Of a DNA stretch of 64,000 bases, positions 62,424 to 64,000 are shown piece by piece. The notes below the pieces were generated by a model that searched no databases, was not told the DNA's origin, and saw nothing but the letters and a program-made list of their open reading frames with translations. This DNA comes from an uncultured Oleispira sp. (GTDB taxonomy: Bacteria; Pseudomonadota; Gammaproteobacteria; Pseudomonadales; Oceanobacteraceae): positions 33,516 through 97,515 of the forward strand of contig CAJVZR010000004.1 in NCBI GenBank assembly GCA_913019965.1, read 5' to 3'. Positions within the stretch are counted from its first letter, which is position 1. The number at the start of each line of letters is the position of its first letter. Position numbers and translations under genes: made by a program.

Positions 62424-63731
62424 ATGTCACAATCTGTACCTGCTGCTGTTCTTACAAACTCTGATTTTAATCAATCACTTTTAGGCTTTTTGCAAGCCAG
62501 TCCAACGCCATTTCATGCGACTGATAGCATGGCGAATATTTTATTATCTGCGGGTTATACCGAATTATTTGAAGACCAAACTTGGCAATTACAAGAGCAG
62601 GCGGGTTATTTTATTCGTCGTAATGACTCTTCTATTATCGCTATTTGGTTGGCGGATAAATCTCAAGCTTTGCGCTTAATCGGTGCACATACGGATAGTC
62701 CTTGTTTAAAGGTTAAGCCGAATGCCGATCTTTCAGGTAAGGGGTATTTTCAGCTTGGGGTCGAGGTTTATGGTGGAGCATTATTAGCGCCTTGGTTTGA
62801 TCGTGATTTATCGTTAGCGGGCAGGGTGCATGCACGCATTGGTGGCAAAATCGAATCGGTCATGGTCAATTTTGAGCGAGCGATTGCGACGGTGCCGAGT
62901 TTGGCAATTCATTTAGATCGTGAGGCCAATAAAGGTCGTACGATTAATCCGCAAACTCAATTACCGCCTGTTTTATCGATCGCGGGGGCGAAAGATAAGG
63001 ACCTTAATTCTATATTGATGGTGGAGGTTGCTAAGCAGCATAAAGGTGTTGAATCAATTTTAGATTATGAATTATTTTTTTATGATACTCAGCCTCCGGC
63101 GATTATCGGTTTAGAAAATGAGTTTATTGCTAGTGCGCGCCTGGATAATTTATTGAGCTGTTTTATTGGCTTAAAATCTTTATTACAGGCCGATGGTTCG
63201 CAAAATAAGCTGTTGATCTGTAGTGACCATGAGGAAGTGGGCTCTGCGAGTGCGTGTGGCGCTCAGGGGCCATTTCTGCAGCAAGTACTGGAGCGCATTT
63301 GGTCGGATAACGAAGAGCGAAATAGGATTATTGCTGGCTCTATGATGATTTCTGCTGATAATGCCCACGGTATCCATCCTAACTTTACTGATCGTCACGA
63401 TCAGAATCACGGCCCACTATTGAATCAGGGTCCGGTAATTAAAATAAATGCGAATCAGCGCTATGCAACGAATAGTTTAACTTCAGCGATCTTTAAGCAG
63501 TTGTGTGATGATGCGGGTGTTAGATATCAGGCGTTTGTGACGCGTACCGATATGGGGTGTGGCAGTACGATTGGTCCTATTACTGCATCTGAAGTTGGTA
63601 TTGAGACGATTGATATTGGTGTACCGACTTTTGGAATGCACTCGATCCGAGAGTTGGCAGGTAGTGAAGATGCCTTTGAGCTTACTCGAGTCTTGAAGCA
63701 CTTTTTTGAGAAGGGGTCATTAACGGATTAA
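62424..63731 (+). CDS. apeB: M18-family aminopeptidase (aspartyl/broad type)
   Basis: A zinc aminopeptidase of family M18 with a preference for acidic or other N-terminal residues. The 435-aa protein starts at ATG 62424 (MSQSVPAAVL); the frame extends upstream to 62385 but without a ribosome-binding site. Metal-ligand and family motifs: LIGAHTDSPCLKVKP (H89, D91), CSDHEEVGSASACGAQGPFL, SADNAHGIHPNF and HSIRELAGSEDAF. It is cytoplasmic. Its AGGA site lies within hairpin B, so translation may be restricted until the stem opens. It faces the FKBP gene 95 bases upstream. Confidence 0.95.
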   Translation: MSQSVPAAVLTNSDFNQSLLGFLQASPTPFHATDSMANILLSAGYTELFEDQTWQLQEQAGYFIRRNDSSIIAIWLADKSQALRLIGAHTDSPCLKVKPNADLSGKGYFQLGVEVYGGALLAPWFDRDLSLAGRVHARIGGKIESVMVNFERAIATVPSLAIHLDREANKGRTINPQTQLPPVLSIAGAKDKDLNSILMVEVAKQHKGVESILDYELFFYDTQPPAIIGLENEFIASARLDNLLSCFIGLKSLLQADGSQNKLLICSDHEEVGSASACGAQGPFLQQVLERIWSDNEERNRIIAGSMMISADNAHGIHPNFTDRHDQNHGPLLNQGPVIKINANQRYATNSLTSAIFKQLCDDAGVRYQAFVTRTDMGCGSTIGPITASEVGIETIDIGVPTFGMHSIRELAGSEDAFELTRVLKHFFEKGSLTD

Positions 63732-63898
63732 TTATTGAGAGCTTTTACCGGCGCTTAAAGTTAAGGCTTGAGCGTCTGGTTTAAATCTTAGTGTTAGGTT
63801 TAAAGTGGGATATGAAATAAATTATTAAAAAAATTTAAATTTATTTTTTAGGAAATTTGCAGTGTTATTTATATTTTATGATTTGAAATAGAGTATTT
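63732..63898. other. AT-rich intergenic stretch before tRNA-Pro
   Basis: About 170 AT-rich bases between apeB and tRNA-Pro. I see no gene or strong structure. Confidence 0.5.
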
Positions 63899-63926
63899 CG
63901 AAAGAAACCATCTTAGATAAAGATGG
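63899..63926 (-). terminator. Terminator of tRNA-Pro including its CCA end
   Basis: On the minus strand CCATCTT (63926-63920) pairs with AAGATGG (63914-63908) around TATCT, followed by TTTCTTTC. The left arm begins at the CCA of the tRNA. Confidence 0.7.
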
Positions 63927-64000
63927 TCGGGATAGAGAGATTCGAACTCCCGACATCCTGCTCCCAAAGCAGGCGCGCTACCAGACTGCGCTATATCCCG
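63924..64000 (-). tRNA. tRNA-Pro (anticodon TGG)
   Basis: A 77-base cloverleaf ending at the window edge. The acceptor stem is CGGGATA/TATCCCG, the anticodon loop CTTTGGG carries TGG (proline), the T-arm is GTCGGGAGTTCGAATCTCTC-like, and CCA is encoded at 63924-63926. The first base lies at 64000, so the gene is complete. Confidence 0.95.

Noticed and set aside
1..64000. CRISPR arrays, prophage or insertion sequences
   Set aside because: No regularly spaced repeats, integrase, transposase or terminal inverted repeats were seen in reading both strands.

Overview
The window is an ordinary chromosomal segment of a marine-type gammaproteobacterium. I infer an Oceanospirillales or Pseudomonadales-like lineage with low to moderate GC. 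The evidence is the block ruvCAB-tolQRAB-pal-cpoB-tRNA-Lys-nadA-M48-tusA-perM-dapA-bamC-MBL, whose order recalls Pseudomonas, plus an MvaT-like nucleoid protein, PilU, the TIGR03545/TIGR03546 pair and many hypothetical periplasmic proteins. I saw no rRNA, CRISPR array, prophage or insertion sequence. The species is not identified.

Layout. 1-9.9 kb: periplasmic ATP-dependent DNA ligase, a porin-like barrel, an RND efflux pump with its adaptor, a DMT exporter and the TIGR03546/TIGR03545 membrane pair. 9.9-17.2 kb: recJ, a small membrane methyltransferase-like protein, pilU, an FAD oxidoreductase divergent from a PadR regulator with two matching operators, and a diguanylate cyclase. 17.2-23.9 kb: yaeQ, a PiT phosphate transporter, an MvaT-like protein, a hotdog protein, an acetyltransferase, then two secreted phosphatases (purple-acid-phosphatase-like and Tat-exported PhoD). 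23.9-28.1 kb: a four-gene minus-strand operon that reads as lysine catabolism through allysine and 2-oxoadipate (ALDH7, lysine-6-dehydrogenase-like, DUF1338) plus an uncharacterised protein with a Coq4-like zinc motif. 28.2-33.9 kb: a chemoreceptor and two unusual envelope proteins, one with a strictly spaced cysteine array and one with a beta-rich head and HEAT-like tail. 34-45 kb: heat-shock-controlled clpB, a double-receiver diguanylate cyclase, a small TPR-like gene beneath a Fur box, a pentapeptide-repeat ion channel, a subtilisin lipoprotein paired with a PrcB-like lipoprotein, and a PLP deaminase family enzyme. 45-59 kb: the conserved ruv/tol-pal/nadA/dapA block with two tRNA-Lys genes. 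59-64 kb: outer-membrane and lipoprotein genes, an FKBP isomerase, M18 aminopeptidase and tRNA-Pro at the window edge.

How the genes work together. The Tol-Pal proteins and CpoB form the envelope-constriction machine. RuvABC resolves recombination intermediates and RecJ acts in the same repair field. The phosphatases plus PiT would scavenge phosphate. The lysine operon would turn lysine into D-2-hydroxyglutarate, with the transaminase step supplied elsewhere. The most interesting candidates are the lysine operon with its Coq4-like fourth gene, the cysteine-array/HEAT-like protein pair with a possible Pho box upstream, the subtilisin/PrcB-like pair, the Fur-box TPR gene, and the overlapping hairpins that bury the apeB ribosome-binding site.
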